A stretch of 64,000 nucleotides of DNA from Nostoc sp. FACHB-152. GTDB taxonomy: Bacteria > Cyanobacteriota > Cyanobacteriia > Cyanobacteriales > Nostocaceae. Shown one piece after another: positions 34,694 to 43,644 of this stretch. Location of the stretch: positions 310,001 through 374,000 of the forward strand of contig NZ_JACJRV010000001.1 of NCBI RefSeq assembly GCF_014697475.1. The letters run 5' to 3'. Each line of letters starts with the position of its first letter. The stretch's first letter is position 1. Under the pieces are notes generated by a model, which was given only the letters and a program-made list of their open reading frames with translations, searched no databases and was not told where the DNA came from. Made by a program: the position numbers and the translations under genes.

Positions 34694-37225
34694 ATGACTG
34701 AGCAAATAGCAGTGGCAGTAGAGCGATTAAACTTTGCATTTTTACTTGTTACACATATGGTGTGCGCCGACCAACAAATACACAGCGAAGAAGCTAAAGC
34801 TCTACAGGCACTAGCAATAAATACCAAAATGGGGGAACGCACTATTGTAGAAATGGAAAAGATTCTAGCTCAAGAAGAGACTCACTTATCTGTTTATGAT
34901 GTAGCTCGTCAAGTGCGCCCAGGTGAGCAAAGTGAAGCAATGCGGCAAGTACTGGCAGTAGCCTATATTGATGGTTTCTTTTCTCCTGTAGAGAGAGCAA
35001 TGGTGGAGCAGATAGCACAGATTTGGAATTGGACAAATGGAGAAATAGAAAACCTAATTGAACAAGCACAAGGTTTTAGCCCTGTTAACAAATCTTCTGA
35101 GAACAAAGAGGATACAAAACTATCTTTTGGAGCAATCCTTTTAAAAGGAGCTGATTCTATCTTGTCACGCGCACTCGTAGATAATTTAGCTAACATCGTA
35201 CCAGAAAATATTGGACGGCAAATTAAGCAATCACGTCAAGAACTTTTATTATCAGGTAAGGAATACGATAGTGCTATTCAGCAATGTGCAGCGATCGCTA
35301 CTGAAGATTACAAATATGCAGCACTAGCTTTGAAAGGAACTACAGAAACGCTTCACAATTTAGGAAAGGGTATCCAAGAGCAACTTACAGTTATTCAGCG
35401 TCAAGCAACTGGTAAAGGACAGGCTAAAACCGCCGCAGAGGTAGCAAAGCAACTTGAAGCTACTAGAAAAGCTCTGACTGTAGAAATTATGAAAGAAATT
35501 GAAAGTGTACGTCAGTCACTTTCAGCTAAGGAACGCGCTTTAAATCATTTCAGCATTGCGTTTATGGGTAAAACCAAAGCTGGAAAAAGCACTCTTCATG
35601 CCATTATTACAGGGGATGGATGGGAAGCTATTGGTGTAGGTAAACAACGCACTACTCGTTTTAATCGAGTTTATGAGTGGAAAAATATTCGGATTATTGA
35701 CACACCTGGAATTGGTGCGCCTGGGGGTAAAACAGATGAAGAAATTGCTGAAGATGTAATTGAAGAATCTGATGTGATTTGTTATGTGGTCACAAATGAC
35801 AGTATTCAAGAAACAGAATTTAAGTTTTTGCAACTGTTGAAAGAAAAAGCCAAGCCACTAATTATTTTGCTGAATGTCAAAAATAACTTGCGTGATTCTC
35901 GACGTTTAGAACATTTCTTAGCAAATCCACAAAAACTATTTGCTGTGGATGGTCAAAGTAATTTAGGTGGGCATATTGAGCGTATTCGCCGCTATGCTAA
36001 ACAAAATTATGCTAATGACTACTTTGAAATTATTCCGATCATGCTTCTAGCAGCGCAAATGTCCCGCGAACCAGAACATGAAGAGATTAAAGACAAGCTA
36101 TTTCAATCAAGTCAGATGCAAAAATTTTTAGACTCTATTCGCTTGTCTTTAGTTGAGTATGGCAAAATTAGGCGATCGCAAACTTTATTAGGTTCTACGG
36201 TAGGTTCAATTGACAAACCTCATCAATGGGTAATACAACAAGAGCAAGTTTACCAACAGCTAGTAACTACCCTCAAAGATAAGTATAAAACTGTCCGCAA
36301 AGATATCCAAAAAGCTGTAAGAGATAACCAACAGCATTTGCTACAGCAAATTGAAGCTATTTTCCAAGATGTATCTAATTCTATTCCTTCTTTTGCTGAA
36401 GAATTTTGGGATGCAAATGATAATCGCTTAAATCAAGGATGGGAACAAAAATTAAAAGCAATTCGATTTGAGCAACGTTTAAAAACTACTTATGAAGAAA
36501 GTAGCCATAACTTTAATAAAGAAATTCAAGAAATTCTTGAGGAAGTAGGAAATGAACTACAAATTGTTACTAAATTGATTAATAGTAATTTTAAATTAAA
36601 AGAGCAGGATTCCAATTCCTTATTTCATGACTTCATGAAAATAGGCGGAAATATCCTTACGATAGCAGCACCTATTGTAGGTTTATTAGTTCCTACTATT
36701 GCTCCAATAGCAGCAGTTATAGGGATTATAGGTTTTGCTATTAACCAGATGTCTGGCTGGGCAAAGTCTAAAGAACAAAAGCGCCGCGAAGCTGTACAAA
36801 ATATCTGTCAATCATTGTCTAATCAACTGATCAATCAGCAACAAAATACTATCCAGCAAGCAAAAACAGACTTCAATAAATATACTGATGCTGTATCTAG
36901 CAGTATTAGTGTTTATTTTGAAGAAATGATACAAGGATTAGAAATAATTTCTAATCAGCTTGAAACAGCCAAAAATAGATTAAACGAAAAAACTAATTAT
37001 CTTAATCGTGCCTATGCCAAGCGCATAATCGATTGGTGTACTGATAAGTACGAACCTCTAAATGATGAAGTAATTATCAATACAATAAGCAAAGTAACCC
37101 GTGATTTTGGAAAGAGTATGGTAATTTCAACGAAAGTTGAATTACAGCTACGTAAATCTTCAAAAGATATTGCAAGAATTCTACAAGAAGAAGTATCTAT
37201 TCAATCTACTGTCGCAACCAAATAG
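34694..37225 (+). CDS. Dynamin-like GTPase with N-terminal TerB-like domain
   Basis: 843 residues. About 1-125 resembles the TerB fold (LVTHMVCADQQIHSEEAKAL, VAYIDGFFSPVERAMVEQIA). The GTPase has G1 GKTKAGKST (about 290-298), G2-like TTRFN, G3 DTPGIG (about 335) and a NVKNNL G4. A coiled-coil stalk follows, and then hydrophobic LTIAAPIVGLLVPTIAPIAAVIGIIGFAI (about 652-690), like the membrane paddle of bacterial dynamin-like proteins (LeoA type). It likely binds and remodels membrane after GTP hydrolysis. Its stop lies 10 bp before the next GTPase, so the two form an operon and probably a hetero-oligomer, as in other tandem dynamin-like pairs. Confidence 0.85.
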   Translation: MTEQIAVAVERLNFAFLLVTHMVCADQQIHSEEAKALQALAINTKMGERTIVEMEKILAQEETHLSVYDVARQVRPGEQSEAMRQVLAVAYIDGFFSPVERAMVEQIAQIWNWTNGEIENLIEQAQGFSPVNKSSENKEDTKLSFGAILLKGADSILSRALVDNLANIVPENIGRQIKQSRQELLLSGKEYDSAIQQCAAIATEDYKYAALALKGTTETLHNLGKGIQEQLTVIQRQATGKGQAKTAAEVAKQLEATRKALTVEIMKEIESVRQSLSAKERALNHFSIAFMGKTKAGKSTLHAIITGDGWEAIGVGKQRTTRFNRVYEWKNIRIIDTPGIGAPGGKTDEEIAEDVIEESDVICYVVTNDSIQETEFKFLQLLKEKAKPLIILLNVKNNLRDSRRLEHFLANPQKLFAVDGQSNLGGHIERIRRYAKQNYANDYFEIIPIMLLAAQMSREPEHEEIKDKLFQSSQMQKFLDSIRLSLVEYGKIRRSQTLLGSTVGSIDKPHQWVIQQEQVYQQLVTTLKDKYKTVRKDIQKAVRDNQQHLLQQIEAIFQDVSNSIPSFAEEFWDANDNRLNQGWEQKLKAIRFEQRLKTTYEESSHNFNKEIQEILEEVGNELQIVTKLINSNFKLKEQDSNSLFHDFMKIGGNILTIAAPIVGLLVPTIAPIAAVIGIIGFAINQMSGWAKSKEQKRREAVQNICQSLSNQLINQQQNTIQQAKTDFNKYTDAVSSSISVYFEEMIQGLEIISNQLETAKNRLNEKTNYLNRAYAKRIIDWCTDKYEPLNDEVIINTISKVTRDFGKSMVISTKVELQLRKSSKDIARILQEEVSIQSTVATK

Positions 37226-37235
37226 GAGCAAAAAT

Positions 37236-38225
37236 ATGAGCCATCAAACACAAGGTTTTAACGCTGCCCTTATCAATGATAAGTTTAAGAAGACTTTAGT
37301 AAAATTTGATGAAATTCTATCTGAAGGTAAACATCCTGAATTTTCAGCTATTCGTAAGAAGCTGCGAGAGGAATTAAAAGCTCATCACCAAGAAGGAATT
37401 CTGTCGGTAGCTTTTGTTGGTCAATATAATGCAGGCAAATCTACCACAATTTCTGCTCTGACAGGAAGACGGGATATTCGCATTGATTCTGATATTGCTA
37501 CAGATACAACTGCTAGTTATGACTGTAACGGTATCAAAATTATTGATACCCCTGGACTTTTTACAGACCGTAAAGACCATGATGCGATAACTTATGATGC
37601 TATCAATAAAGCTGATTTGCTAGTGTTTTGCTTGACATATATGCTGTTTGATTCCGTAACGGTAGCAAATTTTAAAAAATTAGCCTACGAAAAAGGCTAT
37701 CGTTGGAAAATGATGCTTGTTATCAATAAAATGTCTGATGAAGCAGGAGAAGAAGCCCAAAAGATTGCTAACTATCGTCACAGTCTAGAAGAAGCGATTA
37801 AACCTCATAGACTTGATGAATTTCCTGTATGTTTTATTGATGCTAAAGACTATTGTGAGGGAGTAGATCAAAGTGACGAATTTTTAATTGATATCAGTCG
37901 CTTCCAAACTTTTCTGCATGAACTGAATAAATTTGTTAAAAGCCGTTCAGTCTTAGCTCGTTTTGATACGCCTATCCGAATAGTACTCAGTTGTGTTGAT
38001 GAAGCTCAGTTAAGTTTTACACGCAACTCTAACCAAGACTCGGCTTTTTTAGAAGTATTAACACGCTTATCTCGCACAGTACGTAAAGAACGCGATCGCC
38101 TGCGAATTACAGTTAAAAATATAGCTCTACAAATAAATGTCAGCAGGAGTCGCCAAGGAAGGGACAAACCTTGCTACTGCTGTAGGAAGCGATCAAGATT
38201 TTACTATCTTGAACCAGCAGACTGA
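37236..38225 (+). CDS. Dynamin-like GTPase, N-terminal part of a frameshifted gene
   Basis: Start chosen at ATG 37236 (GGAGC at 37226-37230 upstream), not the frame's earliest start at 37137, which lies inside the previous gene. G1 GQYNAGKST (about 60), G3 DTPGLF (about 106), and G4 NKMSDE (about 165). After ITVKNIALQINVS (38137-38142 region) the frame becomes unlike protein (SRSRQGRDKPCYCC...) and soon stops, while the continuing helical stalk is in the +1 frame. Likely one original gene of about 590 codons. If no frameshift is compensated, the product lacks the stalk. Confidence 0.75.
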   Translation: MSHQTQGFNAALINDKFKKTLVKFDEILSEGKHPEFSAIRKKLREELKAHHQEGILSVAFVGQYNAGKSTTISALTGRRDIRIDSDIATDTTASYDCNGIKIIDTPGLFTDRKDHDAITYDAINKADLLVFCLTYMLFDSVTVANFKKLAYEKGYRWKMMLVINKMSDEAGEEAQKIANYRHSLEEAIKPHRLDEFPVCFIDAKDYCEGVDQSDEFLIDISRFQTFLHELNKFVKSRSVLARFDTPIRIVLSCVDEAQLSFTRNSNQDSAFLEVLTRLSRTVRKERDRLRITVKNIALQINVSRSRQGRDKPCYCCRKRSRFYYLEPAD

Positions 38226-39000
38226 GATGAATGTGCAACAGCACTATGAAAAAGCAGAAAAAAAACTGCAAGATGCTATTAACACAGCAGTAGGAGATAT
38301 TCGGCAAGAAGTTGAAGAAGTACTGCAAGGTAATCTAGTACAAACTTTCATAACTTGCTTAGAAAAAAATCAAAATATCTCTGCTAGTAATGTCAATGCT
38401 GATATAGATGTAGACCGAATTAAAGGTCAAATTAACTGGCTAAAAGATATCGGCGAGAAAGCAGGAGTCGAGTTAAGCAATTTTGCCAAGCGAGAATTCA
38501 TATCTACGGCTAGTAGTAGCGGTGGTTTTCTACGTTCTATGGATGTAGCAGGTAGCGGTTTACATCAGACTGTTTTAGCAGTAGGAAAATTTGTTGGCTT
38601 TGATTTTAAACCTTGGCAAGCAGTTGGGATAGCTAAAAATCTCGGTAATGCAGCTATGTTTCTTGGGCCTGCACTGGCACTTGTCTCATTAGCGTCAGAT
38701 GCTTATACAGCCCAACAAGAACAGCAGCGAGAAAAACAAATGGCAGATATTCGTAGTGATATTACCAGCCAGTTTCAAGCAATTGCTAAAAACTTAGAAA
38801 ATCAGATGGAATTGCAATTACGTGAATTTGAACAACAGGTCTATGGAGAGATTGAACAACAAATTATCAATGCTCGTCAACAAGAAGAAAATGCGATCGC
38901 AGCTTCAAATACTTGGGTTAAAAGAGTTTTAGAAATCCGCCAAGATTTTGAATTAATGCTTCGCTACATAACAAAGGCAACAGAAAATCCTGGAACTTAA
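38137..39000 (+). CDS. Dynamin-like GTPase, C-terminal part of a frameshifted gene
   Basis: 287 codons in the +1 frame relative to the GTPase domain, overlapping it by 89 bp, no ribosome-binding site before ATG 38137. Contents: a coiled coil (NVQQHYEKAEKKLQDAINTA), a hydrophobic segment NLGNAAMFLGPALALVSLASDA (membrane-insertion type), and a long C-terminal helix (QMADIRSDITSQFQAIAKNL). It belongs to the same protein as 37236-38225. Its final codons are in the 142-bp direct repeat. It may be translated separately, but a frameshift mutation is simpler. Confidence 0.7.
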   Translation: MSAGVAKEGTNLATAVGSDQDFTILNQQTEMNVQQHYEKAEKKLQDAINTAVGDIRQEVEEVLQGNLVQTFITCLEKNQNISASNVNADIDVDRIKGQINWLKDIGEKAGVELSNFAKREFISTASSSGGFLRSMDVAGSGLHQTVLAVGKFVGFDFKPWQAVGIAKNLGNAAMFLGPALALVSLASDAYTAQQEQQREKQMADIRSDITSQFQAIAKNLENQMELQLREFEQQVYGEIEQQIINARQQEENAIAASNTWVKRVLEIRQDFELMLRYITKATENPGT

Positions 39001-39091
39001 AGAAAAGCTAATAGCAAGCGATCTCACTACATGAGACTTTAGAGATGGGCGATCGCAGATCATAAAATTAATCCTCTTGGCAAAATACCTA
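38950..39091. repeat. 142-bp direct repeat, right copy
   Basis: Includes the dynamin-like gene's 3' end and the downstream HIP1-flanked segment, matching 34328-34469. Confidence 0.85.
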
Positions 39092-39187
39092 GTGAATTAG
39101 ACTTTTTGTTTTTGTATCGCCGCCACTATCGACCAATCTTGATGTAGTGATATCCTTTCTATCAATCTAAATCAGGAGATCTCAAAG

Positions 39188-40483
39188 ATGTCCGTTAGCA
39201 ATTCACCGCCCCAACTTAAACGCGAGTTAGGGGTTTTTGGTGCAACCTTAATGGGATTAGGTTCAATTGTTGGTACGGGTGTATTTGTCAGTATTGGTAT
39301 TGCTGCGGGGATAGCTGGGCCAGCCGTAATTCTGGCGGTGATAATAGGGGCAATTGTGGCGACTTGTAATGGACTGAACAGCGCCCAGTTGGCTGCTAAT
39401 CATGCTGTTAGTGGTGGTACATATGAATATGGCTATAAATACCTGACTCCCGCCTTTGGTTTCACCGCAGGTTGGATGTTTTTAGTAGCGAAAACTGCTT
39501 CCGCAGCTACCGCCGCTTTAGGTTTTGCTGGGTATTTCCTGAATATTTTGGGGTGGAATAGCAGTTGGGTTGTACCTGTGGCTGTATTAGCTGTGGTAGT
39601 TATGACCGTGATTGTGTTAAGTGGGATTCGACGGTCTAATATAGCTAATACGGTAATTGTTTCAGTAACTTTACTATCTTTAGGTTTATTTATTTTGATT
39701 TGTTTGCCCCGTGCTGCGACTACGGGTATGGCAAATTTGACACCTTTTTTTACTACTTCTCCGGGGGCAATACTTCATGCTAGCGCGCTGATGTTTGTTG
39801 CTTACACTGGATATGGTCGCATTGCCACAATGGGAGAAGAAGCGCGATCGCCTAGAGATACAATTCCTAAAGCGATGATTATTTGTTTGCTGCTGACAAT
39901 GTTGTTATATATAGTTGTCGCAACCGTGGGAATTGGGGCTGTTGGTGTAGATTTTTTAACTAACGCTACAGAACAAACAAAAGCAGCACCGTTAGAAGTG
40001 GTAGCCCGCAGTGTAGGGGGTTCAGGTGCAGCTTTGGTTTTAGCTGTTGGTGCAATGACAGCTATGTTGGGTGTGCTATTAAACTTGATTTTAGGATTAT
40101 CTCGCGTGTTATTAGCAATGGGTCGTCGTGCGGATGCGCCCAGATTTTTAGCTAGATTAAACCGCGAACAAAATTCACCATACTGGGCTGTAATTGTGGT
40201 GGGAATGGCGATCGCTTTTTTAGTATTGATAGGTAATGTAAAAACTACTTGGTCGTTTAGTGCGTTTAGCGTTTTAATTTATTACGCCATTACCAACTTA
40301 GCTTCTCTCAAACTGAATTCATCTGAAAGACTATATCCTGCATGGATAGGCTGGTTGGGCCTGTTATCTTGTTTATTTTTAGCCTTTTGGGTAGAGTCTG
40401 CTATCTGGCAAGTTGGTTTAGGATTGATTGTGGCTGGGTTAATTTGGCATAAAGTTCGACGGGCTACATCATCGGTAGTGTAA
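39188..40483 (+). CDS. Amino acid permease (APC superfamily)
   Basis: 431 residues with about 12 hydrophobic segments. FGATLMGLGSIVGTGVFVSIGIAAG is the APC N-terminal signature with the unwound helix GTGVF; VSGGTYEYGYKYLTPAFGF and YTGYGRIATMGEEARSP.DTIPKA are conserved in the family. Plasma-membrane amino acid/cation symport or exchange. Substrate unknown. It stands alone on the plus strand; its end lies 12 bp from the convergent Uma2 gene. Confidence 0.9.
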   Translation: MSVSNSPPQLKRELGVFGATLMGLGSIVGTGVFVSIGIAAGIAGPAVILAVIIGAIVATCNGLNSAQLAANHAVSGGTYEYGYKYLTPAFGFTAGWMFLVAKTASAATAALGFAGYFLNILGWNSSWVVPVAVLAVVVMTVIVLSGIRRSNIANTVIVSVTLLSLGLFILICLPRAATTGMANLTPFFTTSPGAILHASALMFVAYTGYGRIATMGEEARSPRDTIPKAMIICLLLTMLLYIVVATVGIGAVGVDFLTNATEQTKAAPLEVVARSVGGSGAALVLAVGAMTAMLGVLLNLILGLSRVLLAMGRRADAPRFLARLNREQNSPYWAVIVVGMAIAFLVLIGNVKTTWSFSAFSVLIYYAITNLASLKLNSSERLYPAWIGWLGLLSCLFLAFWVESAIWQVGLGLIVAGLIWHKVRRATSSVV

Positions 40484-40495
40484 AAAGCCCAAAGA

Positions 40496-41119
40496 TTAAG
40501 ATACCAAACCAGCTTGAAAAATTTGGCTTGGGGTAAGATTCAATTCGGTAAAAGTTTGAGAGATAATACGCTCATCATCTCGAAACTTACTGATTTGATA
40601 TTCCCCATCTACTAAGTTACAAACAGAGATTGTCGGTTGTTTGGGATTACCGATAAAATTACGTCCACCCAACGCCGCATAATCTATAATCCAATATTCG
40701 GGTATACCCATTTCTTCATAATCAGCATATTTTATGTAATAGTCATCCCGCCAGTTAGTTGATACAACCTCAATTACCAAAGGTATTGATGCACCTAAAC
40801 TGATGGTAGATGCTTTTTTCCATAATGGTTCATTTGCAAGATTTGCCTGATTTAGCACCAAAACATCGGGAAAATAACCAGAATCTTTTTCCAGAGGTCT
40901 AACCATAGCTTGATTAGGGACAATGTAGGGTAGTCCTAAACGTTTAATTTCAAAAGGAATTTCGATACCTAAAAACCCTTTGACTTCCTCGTGGTCTCCT
41001 ACTGGTTGTGCCATTTCAACAATACTTCCATTATGCAGTTCGTAGCGTACCCTGGAATTTTCAGGTAGCCAATCGACAAATTCCTCAAAAGTTACTAACT
41101 TGGGTATGGCTTGAGTCAT
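40496..41119 (-). CDS. Uma2-family (DUF820) PD-(D/E)XK nuclease
   Basis: 207 residues. Uma2 proteins have a restriction-like fold. The PDVLVLN strand, VIEVVSTNWRDDYYIKYADYEEMGIPEYWIID and final E/D region match the family closely. Very common as multicopy genes in filamentous cyanobacteria. Biological role uncertain; often next to mobile or defence genes. Divergent from the HNH pseudogene with 117 bp between. Confidence 0.9.
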   Translation of the reverse strand: MTQAIPKLVTFEEFVDWLPENSRVRYELHNGSIVEMAQPVGDHEEVKGFLGIEIPFEIKRLGLPYIVPNQAMVRPLEKDSGYFPDVLVLNQANLANEPLWKKASTISLGASIPLVIEVVSTNWRDDYYIKYADYEEMGIPEYWIIDYAALGGRNFIGNPKQPTISVCNLVDGEYQISKFRDDERIISQTFTELNLTPSQIFQAGLVS

Positions 41120-41236
41120 AAATATTTAGAGAATTGCTGCTTTAGAAATGCTAGCTATTTGACGTAAAAACGCCAAGTCCAATCTTAATTAGCTTTGAGA
41201 TATTTTCTTTTTAATGCGAGTGAGCAAACTTAGACC

Positions 41237-42346
41237 ATGATTGACATATTTTTATTCGAGCAACAGTTTCAACGATTCAGAGAACAAGTCATAAAAGAAA
41301 GTGGATTAGATTTGACATCATTTAGTTCAAATCCATATACAGAGAGGGAAGAAGGTTATAAATCTGATATCTATCATACTGCCAGAAAATTAGTACAATT
41401 TGAAACTTGGTGAGAAGCAGATATCGGGAAAGGAAGTATTTCTCGTTCTGTTATTGCAGCAATTGAGTTACCTAATAACAATTTAGTGCAATGGCAGTCA
41501 AGATATGGTGACGAAAAAAGACCACATCACAATTTACATACTGCTTTTGAAGATTTAACAAACATTGCCGCTTATGATTTAACATTTTACTCCTTGTATC
41601 GCAAGTCTGATGACCTTAATGCTTTTGAGAATTTAGTTAACCTGTTTGGTCGTAAATATGCATTGATTGCATACTTACTATTTCTCAAGGATCGAACTCG
41701 TTATATGCCGATAGCTCCTAAGTATTTTGATCAGGCATTTTATTTGCTAGGAGTTGATTTCTCAACATATTACAAATGTTCTTGGGAAAATTACTTAACT
41801 TTTAATAGAATTCTATCAGAGCTAAAAGTTTTGCTTGCTGATAAATTAGAAGGAGAGGTTTCTCTGCTTGATGCCCATTCCTTTGCTTGGATAATTTCTA
41901 GAACAATAGATGACAATGGATTATCTAAAAATACTAGTGAATATTTAGAGTTGTCGGTAAACCAGAGGGAAACAGTTGTAAAAGCGAGAATTGGGCAAGG
42001 AAAGTTTCGGGATGAATTAGTTAATTATTGGAGAGTTTGTGCGGTTACTGGATGCCAAGAACTTTCTTTGCTGAGAGCATCACATATAAAGCCTTGGGCA
42101 ATGTGTGACGTGAAGGAATCTATTGATCCTTTCAATGGCTTGCTTCTGTCACCTTCATTCGATGCGGCTTTTGATGAGGGTTTTATAACTTTTGACAATG
42201 CAGGAATAATGGTGATTTCAGCATTTTTACGTGAATCAGATGCTAAAGTATTGGGAATTTCTCCCTTATTAAGCTTGAGTCAAATAGATCCTCAACATCA
42301 ACGCTATCTTAATTATCATCGAGAGTATATTTTCCGAAAAAGCTAA
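41237..42346 (+). pseudogene. HNH endonuclease interrupted by an in-frame TGA
   Basis: From ATG 41237 the frame is open for 58 codons (ending FETW), meets TGA at 41411-41413, and then continues in frame (EADIGKGSIS...) to 42346 without another stop, 369 sense codons in all. The downstream part has a clear HNH_2 domain: VCAVTGCQELSLLRASHIKPW, FNGLLLSPSFDAAFDEGFI. The initial W-TGA-E boundary is consistent with a CGA-to-TGA change. A GTG restart at 41486 would leave the nuclease domain intact in 286 residues. Cyanobacteria lack UGA recoding as a rule, so the gene is probably damaged or makes the shorter form. Confidence 0.85.
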
Positions 42347-42519
42347 ATATTCTAGCGCAATGGAGTGAGCGAAGCCGCTTAGGTGGAATGTAAACGGATC
42401 TGCTACCTCTGGCTGCAACAACTTCCGTTATTTAAATACTACTCAAGATAGTTGTTAAATTTTTTAATATCTAAATTATCTGTAAATTCACACAAAAAAA
42501 TAAAACCGCTTATCATGGG

Positions 42520-42534
42520 TGATAATGATTATCC
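42520..42534 (+). promoter_or_regulatory. Zur-box-like palindrome
   Basis: TGATAATGATTATCC is a 7-1-7 palindrome with one mismatch against the Anabaena Zur consensus TGATAATNATTATCA. It overlaps the upstream in-frame GTG (42519), which argues for the later ATG start of the COG0523 gene. Confidence 0.8.
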
Positions 42535-42563
42535 ATCCAGGTGAGACAAGAGGGTTTAATAAT

Positions 42564-43538
42564 ATGGTGGCTGATGTAATGACAGATTCAGCAGTTCCTG
42601 TTACTGTTTTGACTGGCTATTTAGGCGCAGGTAAAACAACTCTACTCAACCACATCCTCACCTATGAACACGGTAAAAAAGTTGCTGTGATTGTCAATGA
42701 ATTTGGGGAAGTGGGCATTGATAACCAATTGGTGATTGATGCCGATGAAGAAATTTTTGAGATGAATAACGGCTGTATCTGTTGTACAGTACGCGGTGAC
42801 TTAATTCGCATCATCGGTAATTTGATGAAACGACGTGATAAGTTTGACCATTTAGTAATTGAAACTACGGGTTTAGCTGATCCTGCACCTGTAATTCAGA
42901 CCTTTTTTGTTGACGAAGATATGCAAACTCAACTGTCTTTAGATGCAGTGGTGACAGTAGTAGATGCCAAGCATATCTGGCAGCATTGGGATGCAGATGA
43001 AGCCCAAGAACAAATTGCATTTGCGGATGTGATTTTACTTAATAAAACTGATTTAGTTAAACCAGAAGAGTTAGAAGAATTAGAAAAGCGGATTCGGGGG
43101 ATGAATGCGATCGCCAAAATTTACCGCACTCGCAACTCCGAATTATCAATGGATGCATTATTGGGTGTACAAGCTTTTGACCTCAACCGCGCTTTAGAAA
43201 TTGATCCAAATTTTTTAGGCGAAGATGCCCACGAACATGACGAAACTGTTTACTCTGTGGCTTTAGTAGCAGAAGGGGCAATAGATGGAGATAAATTACA
43301 TACTTGGATGAGTGAATTATTGCGTACCCAAGGCCCAGATATTTTTAGAATGAAAGGTATCTTAAATATTGCTGGACAAGATAACCGTTTTGTCTTCCAA
43401 GGGGTACATATGATATTTGATGGCAGACCCGATAGACCTTGGAAACCAACCGAAACCCGCAAAAATGAACTAGTTTTTATTGGTCGCAATTTAGACGAAG
43501 CAAAGTTAAAACAAGATTTTCATACTTGTTTAGTATAA
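42564..43538 (+). CDS. COG0523 (CobW-family) GTPase metallochaperone
   Basis: 324 residues from ATG 42564. Walker A GYLGAGKTTLL, the family metal-binding GCICCTVRGDL (CxCC), ETTGLADPAPV (G3) and NKTD (G4) are all present; an EHDE acidic/His patch follows at about 230. Zur-regulated COG0523 proteins deliver zinc to key enzymes under zinc shortage. The Zur-like box 30 bp upstream and the ZnuA-like gene downstream support this. The upstream GTG extension would place the box inside the gene and is rejected. Confidence 0.88.
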   Translation: MVADVMTDSAVPVTVLTGYLGAGKTTLLNHILTYEHGKKVAVIVNEFGEVGIDNQLVIDADEEIFEMNNGCICCTVRGDLIRIIGNLMKRRDKFDHLVIETTGLADPAPVIQTFFVDEDMQTQLSLDAVVTVVDAKHIWQHWDADEAQEQIAFADVILLNKTDLVKPEELEELEKRIRGMNAIAKIYRTRNSELSMDALLGVQAFDLNRALEIDPNFLGEDAHEHDETVYSVALVAEGAIDGDKLHTWMSELLRTQGPDIFRMKGILNIAGQDNRFVFQGVHMIFDGRPDRPWKPTETRKNELVFIGRNLDEAKLKQDFHTCLV

Positions 43539-43644
43539 CTGAAGGCAGGAGGCAGAAGGCAGGAGGTTAAAGGATAAAATTTAAGACTAGCCTGCGGCAA
43601 GCCGCTAAAAGCGTCTACATACTTCACACTTCACACTTCAGATT
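43539..43644. repeat. STRR between the COG0523 and WD40 genes
   Basis: AGGCAGGAGG tandem units and TTCACACTTCACACTTCAG form a short non-coding repeat tract. A CCTGCGGCAAGCCGC hairpin may act as a terminator or spacer. Confidence 0.5.

Noticed and set aside
41411-41413. Selenocysteine or programmed UGA readthrough in the HNH gene
   Set aside because: No selenocysteine machinery is known in cyanobacteria of this type and no recoding structure was noticed; a mutation is simpler.
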